Numbered from the stretch's first letter, positions 18,140-30,335 are shown. The stretch is 32,711 bases of DNA from Saccoglossus kowalevskii (GCF_000003605.2 NW_003120421.1:179944-212654); one strand, 5' to 3'. Translations and numbers: made by a program. The notes: generated from the letters alone by a model not told the origin.

Positions 18140-21100
18140 TATTTATTTAAAATTATGGCATTTTTTGGTCAGAGCGCCCTCTAGTATTTGAGGGGAGTCA
18201 TGTTTATTTGGAATGCTCTGATTGGATGGAAGTTTGAGTCTAGCAAGGTGTGATAGAAGTCGCCTGTTATGTTCAGATTCAAATAAGCATGAACCACTAA
18301 TTTGACAGGGAAGTGATACTTATAATGCAGCAATTATTGGGCCACTGAAAAATCAAAATAATGTTTCCCTGTAACTTGAACTCTTATTGATCAAGACATT
18401 TTTAAAATCATGGGTGTTAACTCCCCTCAAGTTATGACCCGCTGTCCCCTATAGAATAATGGTTGCATCTAATATTAAAATAAAAATGACGGACTATAAC
18501 GTTGATTCATCTCGTTCTATTCTGGATTACTTGGAGCAAATAAAGATCCTAGAAAGTTAGTATTTATATGCCTGTGTTTTTTTTTACTGTCTTTGACTTT
18601 TCCAATATGTTTGTTGCTATTGACAACAATTCAGTGCTTTGCAATGCTTCAGTCAATGTTTTTCTTCACTAACTACCCAGCTCCTCGTCGGGTGCTATGT
18701 AGCACAGACAGTAGGGCAATTGTCACATTTAGTGCTCCAAGAAAATATTCTCTGTTCATGTGTATTTATATAAATAGATGCAGTTTCTTTGGCTTGAATA
18801 AAATTCACTGGCTTCATACATACAGGTATACTGGTTTACCCGTTTCTAGTTGAAATTTAGCCAATCTTATTAACCAAGACACTCTGACATTTGCCACATG
18901 TCACAACGCTCATTTCCAAGTGCCAGACCTTAGAACAAGTAGTCAAATCTGATATTGGCTAGAGCTTTTGTTTATATGGAAATTGTCATGCTGAATGGCA
19001 AACTCGATGGTCAGAAAGTAATAAAAATAAGCCCAGGCTTACTCTGTCCACCCCACTATGAATTAAAAGACTGTTTATGATGGTTTCATCATGTTTTTTA
19101 TGGAAAACAATTTTAATTATAAACTTCTATGCTCTTGTAACCAACCATGGGGATTTTTCATACTAAACAACAGGTGTCACTATTACTAAGAATAATGTAC
19201 CTATTTTATATTAAAATTACTGATATAGACATATATATATATAGCAGTGCTCCGTGACCATGCAATATATTTTCAATAAATCAAAGTTGTGTAACAATAT
19301 TCTATATACTAATTGAAATGAAAAATGTAAATATTCACAGGTTGGAAGGTATATCGTACATGCAACTGTGGAAAATATGTCAAAAAACATATATTGAAGA
19401 TATTGTAGTATTTATCCACCATATGTGTCTATTGTTTGAGCTACACCTTTCAAAGATAAAAAGTATTGTTTTGTGTCACTGTGTGAATCAGTTCGAATAA
19501 TAAGTGTGTATCGTTTGGATCACACCTTTGATACTTTCATGTCCATAATTTGTAAATATCCGCAATATTGTTTGAAAACAACCATAAAATTGCCCAAGTC
19601 GGTTTTAAACATAAATACCGTATATGAAACAACTCATTTGTGTTGCATACTATTATTAACAAATATTTATCTTATTCATGTTGTTGGCTATGCTGTGCGA
19701 AAATGCATTTGAACACAATTCAACACGACGAGGTTTGAGTGAAAGAGAAGATTTTTTAAATTCTCAAATTCGCGTCAAAACATCTCGAGGTTTTTGCAAA
19801 GATCATTTTACGTCTGCTAATATATCAATGATATTGACACGCATCTTGAGAATGAAACTGTTCTTTTTCTGGCGTTCATGTTGGTTTATTACAAATTTAT
19901 TTTTTATTTGCAGTCGATTTAGCAATGATTACTATATAAAAAGGAAATTGCGCATAAATTCTGACAAAAGTGAAATAATGTTTTATTAGACGAGGTGGTC
20001 CTCTAGGATACCACAGGACCTGACTGCTGGGAGGAGAACGTGTCAAACTCGTGTCGTATTTAAGTGTTGTTTCTACCATGAATGATGTGTGATTCAAGGC
20101 GCAGAACGCAATTTCGGAACAAGCAAACGAACCATTATTTTGTTATGTGTTGTATGTAAGAAGGCTTATCCAGACTTGAAACTATGTGATATTATATTGA
20201 GGCAATTTGATATCAAAATCCTACTTATATTTTTTATATGGCTGTGACGTACGGATTTTCATAACGTAATTAGTATAGAACGTGGTGATCCTATGTTGTT
20301 TTGTTATGTGTTACATCTTATCAACCAAACTTTAGTATGAGGTGAACTAGGGCGTTATACACTAAAGTCCATTGTGTATTTTCGTTTTGCCAAACATTAT
20401 GGCCATGGCCAATATTATGCCAATGGAGATACCACAAGAAATATTTACCAATGCTATAAATTTCAGCTTAATACGTCAGAAAATAACACTAATTGTTGGA
20501 AATTACAAACTTGTTATGGTTTTGGTGAGCTCTGGATCAACCAAATTGTTGGGAATGAAGATGTTAATGTATAATGTATTCAAATAACGGTGTCAATACA
20601 TAGATAAACAGAATGGTCCAATTGCGTTGATGGAATTTCAAAGTTAGACATTTATTCATAATTTGAAACGTCGCTGTTATTTGTTCATTATTTATTCATT
20701 ATAGATAGAGGTCACCTACGAAATGTCTTGTTTAGATTTAGCAAGTAATATTTCAACTGAAATAGGGAGAAAAGATGGCACTCAATGAGACAATAAATTA
20801 TGTGAATTAAGCCTAAAAATATTGTTATTGTAGTTAAAGATGAATTTCTCTTTTGTTTATTTTGCCTTGCTTACGTACCACTTAGAGGATTTACATTCCA
20901 ACGTGTTACAATTGAAACGGAAATTATAGGTTTTAATGAGCTCAAATTTGAACTATTCAAATACATCTTGTCAATTTTTTTATTTCTAAATGTTATTCTA
21001 TCAATAAGTATGTTCGTATACCGGTGGCCATAGTACTGGATATATGACTGTATCTATAATGTCGAGAGAAATACTACTATTACAAACAAACAAGGACAAG

Positions 21101-21280
21101 CTTCTTCATCGTGTATTATAGGAATAATTGCTTCTGTTATATAGCACTATATTAGTAGAAATGCTAATATGAAAAATAAAGCTGAACATAATGATTTCAA
21201 ACAATGTGTATACATTATGGCCCAAAACACATTAACTATGACAATGCACAAGATAAAGCATTGACCACCAGTTATAACAA
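18137..21280. other. Intergenic, no gene supported
   Basis: About 3.1 kb of AT-rich DNA. Short open frames exist on both strands, but none has domain content, flanking splice signals or repetition across copies. May contain old transposon remains that I cannot name. Confidence 0.5.
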
Positions 21281-21329
21281 CGTAGATACTATGTCCGAGA
21301 AAACGGCTTGTTATAATATTGGTTTTCAG

Positions 21330-21790
21330 AACTAACGACGTTTAGTGTTTCTATTATATATTTCATCAAGGAAGATGAGTCATTGTGCACATTTATGTGA
21401 GTTACATTAAAATGTTTATTCAACCGGAAATGTGTTGTTGTATTGCAGCGTTTTATTTCGAATCTCGTGTCTCTAGTGCAATGTGTTGTTTTGTTAGTGT
21501 GCGCGCACGTCACAGACTATTTTATACAGTCAACAATCATAAATATGACATTAATTTTGAAAGGAATATAAATACGTACGAACAATTGGAAATGTTATGA
21601 AACAGCTACTTGTGCATGGAGAAATTTCTAGATTCTGTCACTGGAGACTGGGACAACAGAGATCTTGCAGTATAGCCTTTAAATATTAACTCAAGAAATA
21701 TCGACCCTCAGAGCAGTGCTGGCTTCGAGTTAACAAATCTCTATATCCACCTCAGCAGTGGTCAATATTTGTAGAATATAGCCCACCACC
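21330..21790. repeat. Dispersed repeat, diverged partner of 29930-30335
   Basis: Shares, in the same order and orientation, CCGGAAATGTGTTGTYRTAT-like text at 21425, GGAATATAAATACGTACGAA at 21563 and GGTCAATATTTGTAGAATAT at 21759 with similar text near 30046, 30200 and 30310. Family unknown. Confidence 0.55.
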
Positions 21791-22781
21791 TAAACGACAA
21801 CTTAGTTAAATATTCCCAAACGAATCTTCCGTCTCGCATCAGCAATTGCGGCTGGCTGAGAAAAATATTCAATATACGAAACAGCCTTTGTTTCCGGAAT
21901 TTCGCTCGAATTCCCACCACCCCCCCCCCCTCCCTCCGGATGACCTCCGACGTATCCTGTTCTTCAAAACAGAAATTATACGTAAATAAATCCAAATATA
22001 AATTTTCTGTTCTATCAACAGCAAAATACAAACGTTTGTGTAACCTAAGTGCATGGTATATTATTGCCAACCCTAAATAGGTCAACTGAGCGGATGAACA
22101 CAAAACAAAGAAATAGGAGTAACAGGTATAAGCTCCTTGAGTTTTATTGGGAAAACCGTACGTGTGTGTTTTTTATTACTTTGACACTAAAACCGCTTTA
22201 ACTGCCGTCTACTTCGGCATTCAACCCGTCCACTCCTTACAGACTGTGTACATAAAACTGGTGTGTAAAATGGTATATTGTTCACTGCGCATACCGTGGA
22301 TTGCCTACACTTCATATCAGAAGTTACTGCCTCCGCGAACATGGGTCGCGATGTGCGTGGCGCCAGAAGATACGCCGAGTGTAACAGGGCGTTACCTATG
22401 GATATTAGACGTGTTAAATACACAACGGATTTATTTGACTAAACGCCCACCTTGGAACTTTGAAACCGGAGGAACCCGAAGTCCGCATGTGCTCTTTCAC
22501 AGGTCGAAGACCGGAAATTGATATCTCCCGTGTTTTATGCTTGACTTTTTGACGTACTTTCTTGCATCAGGGACTTTTATGGCAAGAGGTGGGGAGTGTG
22601 AACTTTCAAAGCCGGTATTTGTTCTAGCGAGCAGCATAGGAGCAGGGACACCAATGAGAGTGGCAGTTGGATACTTGCGTTGAACGATTTAGCCCTACTG
22701 TATCCCAGCCTCAATCCGTGATTCTAACAGCAAAATTTCATCACGAATGCAATTAGTACAAACACAACCCGTCATGTTTCG
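21791..22781. other. Intergenic or 5' region of gene 2, nothing certain
   Basis: Contains a pyrimidine tract with a C run near 21918-21934 and moderately CpG-rich sequence at 22160-22500. It could include the promoter and 5' UTR of gene 2, but no core promoter motif is clear. Confidence 0.35.
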
Positions 22782-22841
22782 ATGACGTCATGTTGGAAAT
22801 TGTATTTACTAACTGTGCATACGTGTATGTATCTTCGGAAT

Positions 22842-22905
22842 ATGACGTCGCTAATGCGAGTCTTCGTGATGTTTTGGTTTGTCTTACAAATACGTGGAAA
22901 TGACG
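22842..22905 (+). CDS. Gene 2 exon 1: candidate signal peptide
   Basis: MTSLMRVFVMFWFVLQIRGN then D and a split codon, donor GTGAGT at 22906, phase 1 out. Arg followed by a run of about 11 hydrophobic residues is a typical signal peptide. It joins in phase to the first Calx-beta exon. An in-frame ATG at 22782, 60 bp upstream, could also be the start (no stop between); the nearer ATG gives the better signal peptide. No transcript evidence. Confidence 0.55.
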
Positions 22906-25900
22906 GTGAGTATCTTTTGTTTTGATAAAACATAATCACATTAAACAAACATATGATTGTTATATGATTGTAGAATACATTTACAAGTACTTGAGCTAAT
23001 ATCCTTGCAGTGCCCATTCACAACGGCAATTAACTTTTAGAAGTCAATAATACGCCTTCAACGAGGACGTGAAATACTTCTTATTCGTAAATGACCGCCG
23101 AAATCTCACTGAGAGCGAGACTTGTCTTTGCCTTTCAAATTAAGTGTTCGCGTCCATTGTTTCAAATACTATGGTTAACCTGGATAGGCGGCCATTTGCG
23201 AATGAAGTTTTTTGTACTTACATCTCACAGAGATGATCTGCACTTACTTGATCGTGGCTTCGTCTTTAAGTACCGTGAAAAAACAACAAAACGGTAAATT
23301 CTTAAGTATTCTTGTGCTACTAAGCCAACATCTTCTAAATTCAACTATTGTATGCAATAGTGATTGAAAAGAGTTTACGACGAGAGTTTTATCGCACATT
23401 AAAATTGAAATGTTGTTTAAATGTGCCATGATGTTATTATGATTGGACAAGTTTTGATGATGGCGTCGTGATATCGCGTGAATCATTATAAAAACGCTGG
23501 CGCCTGTGGAGCATGCCATATAGTAGAAGTACATCGGGCCGTTAAGTCGTGGGTTTGGCTACTTCAAGGTGTTTACGGGCGTCTCTGGTATGTTTATTCT
23601 ACTTTAGTAAGTACAATACGCCACGAATGCTAACAATCAGTTCATTCGATATATAGGCAGAAAAAATACTTCTTAAACTGTGGTTCCGTCAGCCACCTAT
23701 TTCCGAAATAGTCGCGGTTTAATACAAAATTAACCATACGTCGTGTTTTTTTAAACGTTTAACCAACTTCATTTTATTATCTAAATTTTTGTTTCTTCTA
23801 GTAAAAATTATTCAGGCCTGTCGAAAATTCTACCTTGTTTGCATCGAAAGTCAAACAAGTGAATAACCTCGTGGTACTCGTTCGACAGGGAATCAGGGTC
23901 AAAGGTCGGATACACACAATAGGGTCGTAAACTTCAAGTGTTCTCTATTCATCGATTGTATTGTACGAAGTGAGTACACTAATAACGCAGGGGTAAATGC
24001 CAGCCGTCTTTCCTTCAATAGTACATTAAGTCTAAAAAACAACAAACAGTTTAGCGACGTACAAAGAGAAGTCTGTTTTGGTTTCACTAACGTACTCAAA
24101 GTGGTACACTTCCATAAATAAATCTTGCCTATAACGAAAGGAAAAACACCGCACCCGTTTACTGTTGTTCACACATCTACTTATGATGACCAAGTAAGAA
24201 GATTAAAAATTTCACCGGTGAAGACAGTAAAATACAGTACCTAAATGATACAGCGTCACACATTATATTAGTGCATTATTGCCACGTGCCGGTATATATT
24301 TTACTTTCATGATATCCAGTGAAGGTTGTACAGATTATCTCTATTTGTGTTTGTCCCTGGTGTATATCATAATTATATTTAATTGTTCCGTATATCATGG
24401 CACTTCTGTGTAATATCATGGCACTTCAGTGTGTAATATCATAGCACTTTTGTGTAGTATGGCAGTTCGGCGTAATATCATGGCACTTCAGTGTAATATT
24501 ATGGCACTTCAGGGTAATATTATGGCACTTCAGTGTAATATCATGGCACTTCAGGATAATATTATGGCACTTCAGTGTAATATCATGGCAATTCAGGGTA
24601 ATATTATGGCACTTCCGTTTAATATTATACCACTTCAGTGTAATATCATGGCACTTCTGTGTAGTATGGCAGTTCGGTGTAATATCATTGCACTTCAGTG
24701 TAATACGGCAGCTCAGTGTAATATTGTGGCATAAGATGAGCTATGAAGACAAATTCGTAAACTACACTTGTTTAAATATTGTTTGAAAATATCTCTAAAA
24801 TTTCTTTCAATTGAATGTGGTAAGACGCATACACGCATGCGCACAACGATCACGTGAATTATTATTGGTTCGTGTTTTGTTGCCTATTATGACTAATTGA
24901 CTTACTGTCACCATCCAATCAACAGATCCTATAACACTTGGATTCCGGTTACCAGCTTTCAGCATAATCGAGCGGTTTGCTAGCACGACTACACACTTTT
25001 TACTTGATATCACCGGCTCCAATTTCAGTACGTTTGATTTTTGGGCGATATCGGAAAGTATCACGGCTAACGATCCTGACGATTACATCATGACAAAAAC
25101 AAAGTATACTGTGACGTCAGGTACGGAAGTGACGTCAATCAAGGTGAAAATATTCAACGACGATGTGGCCGAGGAATTAGAGTCATTTCGTCTTACATTG
25201 TACAATGCAACGAATGGGGTTGTATTTGGTGCCATCAGTGAAATAGTTGTAAATATTATTGATGATGACGGTGAGTTTTATTTCTATAAGGTAGAAGCCT
25301 ACTCATCATTTTTGAGAAAGTTGGACATAAATCGCATGAAAAGGTTCATTGGTTTATTATGTGAAATCATAGAGCTATTGTACCGTGGCACCATGAAATA
25401 ACATTCTTTTGTGTCTTACAGTGACGTATTTTCAAGTTAAAAAACTTTTCCTAATATTTTTCAAAAATAGCAATTTTTAGAACAATTTCGCAGAGCGCAA
25501 TGTTAAACAAAAATAGCATTTTTCTACACTTTTTAAAACCCAGATTTTTGAAAAAATTCAGGAAATCAAAAAGTACCCTCATCATTAACAATATAATATT
25601 TGTTCTATGTCACCAGGCTACAATTTGATCTACAATCTATGGTAAAAGCACTATAATACTGCCAAAATGACCGCTATTCACTAAAATACAACCATGATTT
25701 TCTAGAAAATTAACCTGGTGACCCCCAAATTGTTTTAAGTCAATATTTTTATATTGCTCGAAAGTACAATTTATTAAAAAATGAATAAATTCTGGGTATT
25801 TGAAATCATGAGTAAGGTTGCTCAATACAGTTTCCCGGAAGTTATTGAATGTGTACTTGATATTAACTTGATATTAATGTGGATTACAGAAAAATCTAAC

Positions 25901-28900
25901 GGGAAAACAGCTAACTCGATCAATTAGAAGAAAAAAAATTTGAGACTTGAACTACATTTTGAAAAAATGGGAGCTACGGAGCTATTTGTAAAAATACGGC
26001 AGCTTCAGTTATTTTCCCTATGCTGTTACATAGGCGATAGTTCTTATACAAAAAATTACTTCCGCTTCTACTAAAAAATAAGTCCATGTCGTATGCTTTC
26101 CCCGTTGTATGTGACAATATTGCTCTAAATATCTTGCCTTTTCCAGCCTGTAAAAAAAGTAGCCGATGTTCGACTTTAATGTATCAGATGAATAGACGCG
26201 TTGACAATAGTCTACCGGCGTGTGAACCGAATGTGCGAACGTGAAGTCGCGATCATAACATAGGCGTTGTTTAGAGTGCCCTTAAGCGATCCTGGTATTT
26301 GTTCATAAATTGTTGATGTAATGAAATGTTTTTGTATTTTTCAATGTGAATCAATCTGTATTTTTTTTTTGCTATCCATTTTCATTATATCCATCAGGTC
26401 AATCGTACGTGGGTTTCGCAGAATCAACGTACGAAATCGCGAAGAATGAGGGCGCAGTCGACGTCACACTAGTTCGATCTGGAAATATCGCTATCGATAC
26501 TAGAGTAGACGTCGACGTAACTGCAATGTCATCCATAAATTCAAATAGGAGTATGTTATTTAATATGACCGTGGACTTTGGATTACTCGAGACATCTAAG
26601 ACAGTGGGCATAGAAATTACACAGGGTACAACGAATATGTATGAATTCCTAGAGCTCAAGATATCCAGTACTAGCTATAGTACTACATTACAAAACAACA
26701 GCACGTTCATCTACTTTAAAGACAATGATGGTAAGTAACTTACATGTGACGTCACATTGTCACGACCTGAAGTTTAGTTTGCTCTTTATTTACTTACAGT
26801 GCTTGTACCAGTGTAACCACAAACTTCTTAAGTCCGTGATTTCATTGTAAAAAACACATTTTTTATCCCAAAATCGAAAGATAGAATAACGAACTATATT
26901 GGATCGGTGTAAGCAATAAAACACGTTCAATTGTAGATAACGATTGAAAACGTTTTTCATGCAAATATCACAACTCTGCACATTCCGCTTTCCTGATCCA
27001 GGAGCATTATGAGGGTTCAGTTTCAGTAAACACGCGTCAATTGGCGTATGTAATCGGTAGATATAACTTTACGATTACACATTTACCCCTTCATGTGGCG
27101 ATGAATGTATTTTGCATATATACATATATATTATCTACAAAGCCTAATACACCATATACGGGGTTCTGATGCTAAAATATTCTGTCCGATTAGCAGTGTC
27201 TCAATCAAATAATTACCTCCTACAGTCGTGTGATAGGTAGACAATTTGAAGGCGATTATATTTATTACTGCACGACATGACTACGAATGAGGCTAGAATT
27301 CTATGACGTGCTTGGACAGGAATCCCACGTGATACTGATGTCGTCTTTTTAATAAACGTCTTTATTTTTTTCCAGTACCTTCGTACGTAACGTGTAATCC
27401 ATGTGTAGTGCGTGTGAAAGAAAGCGATGACACTGCTAGCATAACATTTAATCGTCTTGGTAACCTCGATAGAGAACACTATATACATATTAAAACTATT
27501 GACATAACTACAAGCACGGACGACTACGAGTACCTCGATGGCAATGTAACTTTTAGTAGAAATGAATCGTTAAAAATACTGGTCATTAATATTACCGACG
27601 ACTCCGATGTGGAAGATTTGGAGGAGTCGTTTCAAGTGACAATTACCAATTGCAGTCGTAGTCTTACGATTCTGAATGAAACAGTGACTATAATTATCAC
27701 TGATAATGACGGTAAGTAAAGAAATGACTTGCCAATTTCATGTCGCATCATAGGAATAAGAAGTTGACATATAACTATTTAATGTCAACAGGTACTGTAT
27801 GCTTTTCTTGAATGAGTTTCACAGTCTTGTTTTTATTATTAACTCTTTGAGCGACACGTTTTTCTCTACCTGAATCTTATGTGTATTCTCCTTGTCAATC
27901 TTAGGACAAATGAAAATAAGTTCTCATTCGTTACAGATCTTGATGATTTTTATTTCGAAAAAAATTTACGCAAGTTTATAATGGGGAAGGTTACAAAACG
28001 TTGACTGTGGCTTTCAAGTGTATTAAACTTATTCAAAGCGTTGACTGTGATTTTCAAATGGGTCAAGCTTATTCAAAGCGTTGACTATGGCTTTCAAATG
28101 TATTGAGCTTATTCAAAACGTTGACTGTGGTTTTCAAATGGATTAAGCTTATTCAAAACGTTGACTGGTTTTCAAATGTATCAAGCTTATTCAAAATGTT
28201 GACTGGCTTTCAAATGGGTTAAGCTCATTCAAAACGTAGACTCTGGTTTTCAAATGTATTAAGCTCATTCAAAACGTTGACTGTGGCTTTCAGATGGGTT
28301 AAGCTTTATTCAAAACGTTGACTGTGGCTTTCAAATGTATTAAACTTATTCAAAACGTTAACTGTTGTCTTCAAATGGGTTAAGCTTATTCAATATTTGT
28401 TACATCACTGTTCGTTGATACTTTGTGAACATTGTGCTATATACGTTACAACATTGTTTTTATATTTAATCCTGATCAAAGACAGGAAAAACGTACGAAA
28501 AATAATAAACTGTATTCGAAACTCAAGAAAATAAAACTATGTATTAAGAACTATATTACAAATATATATAACTGGGTTGATGAACATTGAGAGATCTCCT
28601 GATTTCGTACACAATACAAAATATTGATAAAACAATACATCTCTCTTGTCATTGTCAATAAAGTTTCCTGCACGTTCGTGGATGGTCGTATTGATTTAAA
28701 GATTTGTTGTAGATATCATATAACAATATTAACATTGAAGTTCATTTCAATCCCAACACTGAACTTGTAAAATATTGACTGAGGCTTAACAAGCTCAATT
28801 AAGATTTCGAGTAACATCATACATGATAGTACGTTTTTGGGAGTAGTTGTGATTACATAACATGATATGCCATGACATGCGTGACATATACGACTATACG

Positions 28901-29475
28901 ACATGACATATTGCATGACAATGTGATATTATATGATCTGACTTGACAGTGATACGATACGCCATCATGATATGATATGATATGATAATCATATGACATA
29001 TTGCATGACATGATAATGATATGAAATGATAATGATATGACATATTGCATGACATGACATGATATGATAATGATATGATAATGATTGACATATTGCATGA
29101 TATGATAATGATATGATAATGATATGACATGACATGACATGATATATGATATGATATGATATGATATGATATGATATGATATGATATGATATGATATGAT
29201 ATGATATGATATGATATGATATGATATAATATGATATGATATGATATGATATGATATCTGAAATGGCATGATATAATAACATCGTGAGAATTCATCCATG
29301 ACACTATAATCCTTTATATCTTTCAGACACGATCGATGCTGTAAACGTGGTCATCATCATTGCCACTGTGACAGGTGCTGTCGCAGTATTTCTTCTGGGA
29401 ACATCAATTGCGTCTTTGATTATATGGGCAAAAAAATGGCATATAAAAAACATAATTGACAATACTCCTCCTTAA
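22842..29475 (+). CDS. Gene 2: three-Calx-beta single-pass membrane protein (5 exons)
   Basis: Gene-level entry. Exons: 22842-22905 (signal peptide), 24926-25270, 26398-26730, 27376-27711 (one Calx-beta each) and 29327-29475 (TM, tail, stop). All junctions are phase 1 with GT/AG, giving about 408 residues. Calx-beta domains are known calcium-binding beta-sandwiches of Na/Ca exchangers, integrin beta4, FREM/FRAS and ADGRV1. Here three of them on a short TM stalk suggest a small adhesion or receptor subunit (inference). Domain 3 and domain 1 keep the D-D-x-x-x-E-x-x-E-x-F signature; domain 2 does not. Many N-glycosylation sites. No ortholog named. A missing internal exon cannot be excluded, especially in the 2-kb first intron. 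Confidence 0.8.
22906..24392. other. First intron of gene 2, 5' part
   Basis: No exon recognised. ATTATAAAAA near 23486 resembles a TATA box and could mark an alternative start, but there is no other support. Confidence 0.35.
24393..24735. repeat. 21-bp minisatellite (TAATATCATGGCACTTCAGTG)
   Basis: About 16 imperfect units, some with short deletions. As the unit is 7 codons, a spurious reading frame with a MALQCNI repeat runs through it. Confidence 0.9.
24926..25270 (+). CDS. Gene 2 exon 2: Calx-beta domain 1
   Basis: 345 bp, phase 1-1. Begins DPITLGFRLPAFSIIERF. The signature part is NDPDDYI, then KVKIFNDDVAEELESFRLTL, then VVNIIDDDG. The acidic residues of the calcium-binding loop are present. 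Acceptor AACAG, donor GTGAGT. Confidence 0.87.
25271..26397. other. Intron between Calx-beta 1 and 2
   Basis: 1127 bp, A/T homopolymer-rich. A 9-bp inverted pair GTCACCAGG/CCTGGTGAC lies near 25610 and 25712. No exon seen. Confidence 0.45.
26398..26730 (+). CDS. Gene 2 exon 3: Calx-beta domain 2 (degenerate)
   Basis: 333 bp, phase 1-1. Begins GQSYVGFAESTYEIAKNEGA and has VDVTLVRSGN, the typical first half. The second half reads VGIEITQGTTNMYEFLELKI, with the acidic D-D-x-x-x-E cluster replaced. Ends FIYFKDNDG. Potential N-glycans at NRS, NMT and NNS. Donor GTAAGT. Confidence 0.87.
26731..27375. other. Intron between Calx-beta 2 and 3, nothing recognised
   Basis: 645 bp, AT-rich. No repeat or exon seen. 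Confidence 0.5.
27376..27711 (+). CDS. Gene 2 exon 4: Calx-beta domain 3
   Basis: 336 bp, phase 1-1. Begins VPSYVTCNPCVVRVKESD, with STDDYEYLDGNVTF and VINITDDSDVEDLEESFQV, a clear Calx-beta signature, ending IIITDNDG. An unusual C-N-P-C pair opens the domain. Five N-x-S/T sites. Acceptor TTTTCCAG, donor GTAAGT. Confidence 0.9.
27995..28395. repeat. 40-bp minisatellite arranged as 80-bp dimers
   Basis: Ten units of about 40 bp (TTCAAAACGTTGACTGTGGC, then TTTCAAATGTATTAAGCTTA). The word after TTTCAAATG alternates strictly: TATT-type in units 1, 3, 5, 7 and 9, GGT/GAT-type in units 2, 4, 6, 8 and 10. Confidence 0.88.
28858..29267. repeat. ATATG pentanucleotide microsatellite with diverged flank
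   Basis: Pure (ATATG)n from about 29140 to 29255. To its left, a degenerate zone repeats CATGACATATTGCATGACAT-like words. It lies 60 bp upstream of the TM exon acceptor. The minus strand gives long spurious His/Ile/Ser/Tyr frames. Confidence 0.92.
29327..29475 (+). CDS. Gene 2 exon 5: transmembrane helix, short tail, stop
   Basis: 149 bp, phase 1 in. DTIDAVNVVIIIATVTGAVA and then VFLLGTSIASLIIW make one long hydrophobic segment, followed by a basic AKKWHIKN and the end IIDNTPP, TAA at 29473-29475. The tail has no tyrosine or known motif, so signalling would need a partner. Acceptor CTTTCAG. Confidence 0.82.
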
Positions 29476-29929
29476 GAAGCAATCAATTAATATATATGTG
29501 AATTTACTTGTATATAAAAAACTTTATTTTAATTACCCTAAGCTGAATATATATGTTGATTCTTTCATCATCCAAAATGACAAACACTATGTGCATTTCA
29601 CGTATGTCTGCAAAATTTATTTGGTACGCTCTGAAATATACAACACCCGATGTGGAATATTCAATATAATTATACCTCACATTCCTATCAGCCAATCAGG
29701 TCAAAGACGTAAGATTAAGCACTTCGCGTACGTTATGATTTATGTTGATTCATCATTGACGTTTGTCGGCGTTTTCGAGTTCTCGGAGAATTATCTTTAA
29801 TTTGTGAACAGGTCGAGCAACTGGAGATAATCATCAAACAACACAACTACATCGCTCGGTCGGTCGTTCCGATTGTAGTCGCCGTACCGTGTACGTAGCT
29901 AGCGCTTGAATTTCGCATGGTATTCCTGG

Positions 29930-30335
29930 ATTTGTTGACGTCATGTACCAACGTATAGTTCTTCTATTTATTTCATAAATATAATTTTATTACTCGTTGT
30001 GTATCATACAGACAGCTGGGTTTCATTAAATTGTTCAATTAACTGGAAATGTGTTGTCATATTTCGTTTTATTTAGGGCCAAGTGACCCGAATGCGTGTC
30101 GCTTTTGTCTCTGAGCGCGTCATGTGTAAACGTCGCGGCTTCTACAAATGTCAAACAGTCGCCTGTAAGCAAGTTTTTACCTACAAAAATTAAGGTATTA
30201 TGGAATATAAATACATACGAACCATTGGAAGTGTGATGGAACAGCAGCTTTTTTTAGGTATACAATCCTTTCTTCAGGTCGACCAATCTGTATATCGACC
30301 TTGGCCCGGGTCAATATTTCTATATTGTTTATGTT
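29930..30335. repeat. Dispersed repeat, diverged partner of 21330-21790
   Basis: See the entry at 21330. It sits immediately upstream of the Gypsy element. Same orientation as the other copy. Confidence 0.5.

Noticed and set aside
19678-19989. 103-residue frame
   Set aside because: AT-rich, no domain, no adjoining exon signals.
21762-22103. Minus-strand 113-residue frame
   Set aside because: No recognised domain, and it overlaps a dispersed repeat and a C run.
22147-22521. 124-residue frame in the intergenic region
   Set aside because: No recognisable domain and no splice or repeat support; likely chance in a GC-richer patch.
23470-23520. TATA-like ATTATAAAAA as promoter of gene 2
   Set aside because: One short AT word in AT-rich DNA; it would also skip the signal-peptide exon.
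24429-24734. MALQCNI-repeat reading frame
   Set aside because: Product of a 21-bp minisatellite; no splice sites, domain or start context.
25605-25725. GTCACCAGG/CCTGGTGAC inverted pair as a MITE or hairpin
   Set aside because: Only 9 bp, and the flanks do not extend the match.
28853-29304. Long minus-strand His-Ile-Ser-Tyr repeat frames
   Set aside because: They are translations of the ATATG microsatellite, open in all three minus frames, which is a repeat effect.
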